64,000 bases of DNA from Gymnogyps californianus (lineage: Eukaryota; Chordata; Aves; Accipitriformes; Cathartidae): contig NC_059472.1 of NCBI RefSeq assembly GCF_018139145.2, positions 100,948,877-101,012,876 of the forward strand, in the 5' to 3' direction. How positions within the stretch are numbered: position 1 is the first letter of the stretch; each line of letters starts with the position of its first letter. Both the position numbers and the translations under genes were made by a program. The notes under the pieces are model-generated. The model had not been told where the DNA came from, did not search any database, and saw only the letters and a list, made by a program, of their open reading frames with translations. Positions 60,815 through 64,000 of the stretch are shown here, in pieces.

Positions 60815-60856
60815 AGATTGATTTCTTTGCATTTGCAAATGCAAAGAAATCAATCT
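60815..60856. repeat. Perfect 42-bp palindrome without spacer
   Basis: The 21 bases 60815-60835 are followed at once by their exact reverse complement, 60836-60856. The left arm starts AGATTGATTTCTTTGC and the centre is ATTTGCAAAT. The symmetry ends at an A/A mismatch outside each arm. A further short match, TCCAAG (60811-60816) with CTTGGA (60868-60873), extends the fold imperfectly. The centre is a palindromic octamer-like POU site flanked by two CTTTGCAT/ATGCAAAG words. Confidence 0.95.
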
Positions 60857-63800
60857 ACTGCTTTGACCTTGGATTGCATGTTGCAGTTGAAATAGGTTTT
60901 TTTTGCCCTGAACGCTGTTGCAAAAGGCAGTAAGTTAAGATATGACAGATCAGAGTGAGAGTAGGACAGAAAAGAGGCAGAATAAGAATTCTTTTGCAGA
61001 CTTGTGTGTTTGAGATTGTTGCCCAGGGTTATGCATCTTGAGCCTTTTCTTAAAGTGTTTGTATAGTCCTGTGAAGCATAGTTGGGCTGTCCGATAACTG
61101 TGTAGGAGAGCATATTCTAGACTTTGAAAAAAGTCTATAGCCTTATTAAAAATAAGGATTTGCAGACGCACTGTAGTCTGGTAGATAGTTTCTGAACATG
61201 AAGGGGAGGGGAGCTCTCCGGTTTGTTGCTCTACTATGTCAGAAATTGTGTATCTGAGTGATTGTTGCTGAATTAAAGCAGTGTATATTCTAGGCTTCTG
61301 GTTGCTTAGTGTGAGTAGTGCTGTGCAAACACTCCAGGAATTGCCAGGAGCCATTTTGCATATAACATTTTCCCTTGTTGTTTTCTACCGTGGGCAGTGG
61401 TTTATCGCCACGATTTGTGTAAGAGGAGTAGGGTGTCTTTATTCTTATTTTTTATTCTGAATGCTTCCAGGCTGAAGAGAGTTATGAAGTAGACCCTGTT
61501 ATTTCAGGTCAGTGCCTGGATTAACTTCTTGGCAAAAACTTGTTATGGATCATATACTGCCATCACTGCAAAACACAGTAAGTGAAATAGGGTATCTGTA
61601 GTTCTGCTTAGGTAAGATCAATTTCTTTTACAAAAAATAAAGAGAATCTCTGTGGAGAGGCAGGGATTGAATGTAGTATAATAACCACTTGCCAGAAAGA
61701 TACGTGATAGTAGCTAGCTTTTGAGGGAGATGCAGCCACTTAGTGTGTCTCTTTGAAGAGAACCAGAGTGCACTCATTGGAAGAATATTGGCATATCTGT
61801 TGGACAACAAATGTTGTCATATGTATTTTTAGTGAATTTCTACTTAATCTGCCTCTTGTCTTGGCGTTCAAAGATGAGAAATACAGACTCTGAGGAATAT
61901 TGCCGTGAATAGTTGATGCCTGCATTTGGATGTAGGGCCATACTTGCTGTATAGCAGAGCTGGCAAAATCTATAGGCATTACTGGCTGTCTTATTTTTTT
62001 TTTTCCCCCGAGTGAGAAGGGGAACAAACAATTCATTAAGCATAATAGAATATTTAATTTATCTTATAATTTTTGTATGGTTCTTGTCCTGTCTTGGTTC
62101 TCCAATTCTTGGATTTAAAATTGCTATGCTAGCTGCACATGCCTTATTATTTTATGTTGAAATTGAAATAAGTAGAAATTGTATTTGAAAAAATTCAGCA
62201 TAAGAATTCTGAATCATTTAATATTAATTTTAAAATGAAATCTCATATTTCAAGGGTCAAAGTCTTTCATTTGGGGAAAATTATCAGTATAGAAGCTCTC
62301 TGTATCTTTAACGGGAATGGTCTCTAATTTATGCTTGATTCTTCTGCTAGGTTAATGTTAATTAGTTTAACATATCACTCATAAAAGATGTCATAGTTGA
62401 GTCATTGTGTAGGTAACAAATCTTGCACTGGCTAGCAATGAAGAAATACTACCTCTATTAAAACCCACACTTAATCCGTGGGAGTCAGGACTCATGACAT
62501 TTTGCAGTCATCCAGCTTAATGCATTTTAATGCCTTCAGTGGTGTGAGGTTTTTTCTTGGGGTGCTGCATGGCGGATAAGCAAGTGAGGCAGAGCTTTCA
62601 GATTATGCAGTACAGTATATAGTGTAGCCTGTGCCAAGTGAGAAACCTGGTAGAAATGCTGGCTCAGGCTGGGGTTAGGGCTGGATACTGTAACACCGAT
62701 TTAACCTTAAAAAAAAATCCATCCAGTGTTGGTTTACCCAAAGAAAGCATACATAAACAGTGGTAAAAAAGCTCAAATCTGCTTATATTCAGAACACAAA
62801 TAATTTGATATTAACAACACAGCTAACATTTACAAGTATGCATGCTTGTAGTTAGCTAAGTAGTTTCTCTCAGGGCAGAGTTGGATGAAGCATTAGAACT
62901 GGGCCTATAGTGGAAGGCGAATTTTAGTCATAATTGTAGACTGGTTAGTGTGACTCCATAATCCTTTTTTTCAAAATAACCCCCCAGCCTCTGAGGAGGT
63001 GATGGCGTGGTGCTGCCAACACAGCTGTGAGCCTGTGCCGAGTCCTGGCATCCTGCTTGGCTGTTACAGGTATTCCAGGGTACGGGATGGGCAAGGCAAG
63101 TTAGTCTGATCAGACCTCTAACCAAAAGATGCTGCCCACGTTTATTTATTTATTTAAGCCATCAGCATCTGAATGGCAATGAGCAATTGAATAAGTGTTT
63201 GAGAGTGCTGTTGCTTTCTCTGCCTGAGGAAGCCTGGGTGAGTGGAAGGTCTCGGGTCTTGAGGGTCGGTGGAGTTTCACTTGAACAGCACAGGCAGGCG
63301 TGGTCAAGAGACAAGGACTTTGCATCAGAAATGTTAATGTGAAAATGTTTAAACCTCCTCCGTTGCTAAAGGCCCTAAGTACTTACATGGCACAGGAGCA
63401 AGGCAGTCCCTCCAGTATGTGGCAGAGAACGTCTGAAACTTTGGAGGGCACCTACCAGTGCATCTCAGAAATCATAAACTAACCAAACAGATGCATTTGC
63501 TTGCAAATTGTGTGTGTGTTTCCCTGTGAAGCAGGTTACTGTAGCTTTGTGGCCAGGTAAATGTTATGAGGTTGATCTGAGAAAAGAAGGGTTACCACCT
63601 TGTAATAAAATGCAAGTAAACAGCCAACATGTTCTATCATCTCGCAGTCTGCACATCGGAAGAAACTAGGTTACCTCTTTAATCTCTTTAAGTATCCTGA
63701 TAAATTCAGTCTTTCAGATCTGAGAAACGGCAGCTTTGCAGCAGGTGGAGCTGATGGAAGAACAGGAGTGTTCTTCTGCCTCCTTTCAAATTGTGTGAGC

Positions 63801-64000
63801 ATTTAAGCTCCTTTGGACTATTTGTACTCCTGTACCCTAGTAGAAAGTGGAGCTGCTGATTATTTTTTTTTTAGTGTGAAGATTCAATGAAGCTTTGTTC
63901 ATAAAAATGTACTGTTCTTTGACATCCTGCTTTACTGCTCATAGCACTGGCGTATTTGTTGAGTGTCTCAGCGTAGTTAGGTGTGACATAAGACAACTAT

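Larger units (their letters stand above)
52967..64000. other. Intronic or intergenic DNA after the candidate exon
   Basis: AT-rich DNA with no recognised protein-coding gene. If the spliced RNA is real this is intron. A possible small exon (54996-55063) was considered and not accepted. Other contents are GT/AT simple repeats (about 59980-60058 and 60538-60580), a possible L2-like relic (57560-57860) and the perfect 42-bp palindrome at 60815-60856. Confidence 0.45.

Noticed and set aside
1..64000. tRNA, rRNA, CRISPR or operon-like features
   Set aside because: None was seen in reading both strands; the composition, LINE relics, LTR and splice signals are those of a vertebrate nuclear genome.

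Overview
This window reads as vertebrate, and specifically bird, genomic DNA with one protein-coding gene that can be named with confidence. It has AT-rich non-coding DNA, CpG islands, decayed CR1-type LINE copies, and a solo LTR whose 5' text (TGTCCTGGTTTCAGCTAGGA) I recognise as a family widespread in bird genomes. There are no bacterial-type operons, CRISPR arrays, tRNA genes or rRNA genes that I can see.

Layout. 1-16.4 kb is intergenic DNA carrying an old CR1-like LINE relic on the minus strand (about 3.56-4.48 kb) and an intact 580-bp solo LTR (4768-5347) flanked by the 5-bp target duplication CTTGG. 16.43-17.33 kb is an isolated CpG island. 19.5-25.5 kb is the SOX4 locus: a CpG-rich promoter with two CCAAT boxes and a TATA-like element, a 5'UTR of about 0.9 kb with a weak-context uORF, an uninterrupted 438-codon reading frame (21587-22903), a 3'UTR of about 2.6 kb with three miR-129-5p seed matches, and a poly(A) signal at 25513. 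A second CpG-rich block follows the poly(A) signal directly (25.55-26.03 kb). 27.1-48.6 kb is a gene desert with a second CR1-like relic (about 46.2-47.1 kb). At 48.6-50.6 kb a CA-rich minisatellite abuts a CpG island that contains consensus splice donors. At 52661-52966 there is a well-formed internal exon with branch point, pyrimidine tract, acceptor and donor. The remainder to 64 kb looks intronic or intergenic.

How it fits together. SOX4 is a SOXC transcription factor. In mammals the long non-coding RNA gene CASC15 lies downstream of SOX4 on the same strand. The downstream CpG island plus the exon at 52661-52966 sit where the bird counterpart of CASC15 would be expected. That assignment rests on position, not on sequence recognition.

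Most unusual observations: a perfect 42-bp spacer-free palindrome at 60815-60856; two short ORFs joined by a TAATG stop/start overlap inside the candidate lncRNA exon; a perfect splice-donor consensus inside the SOX4 coding sequence 63 nt before its stop codon; and a uORF in the same reading frame as SOX4, closed only by one TGA.
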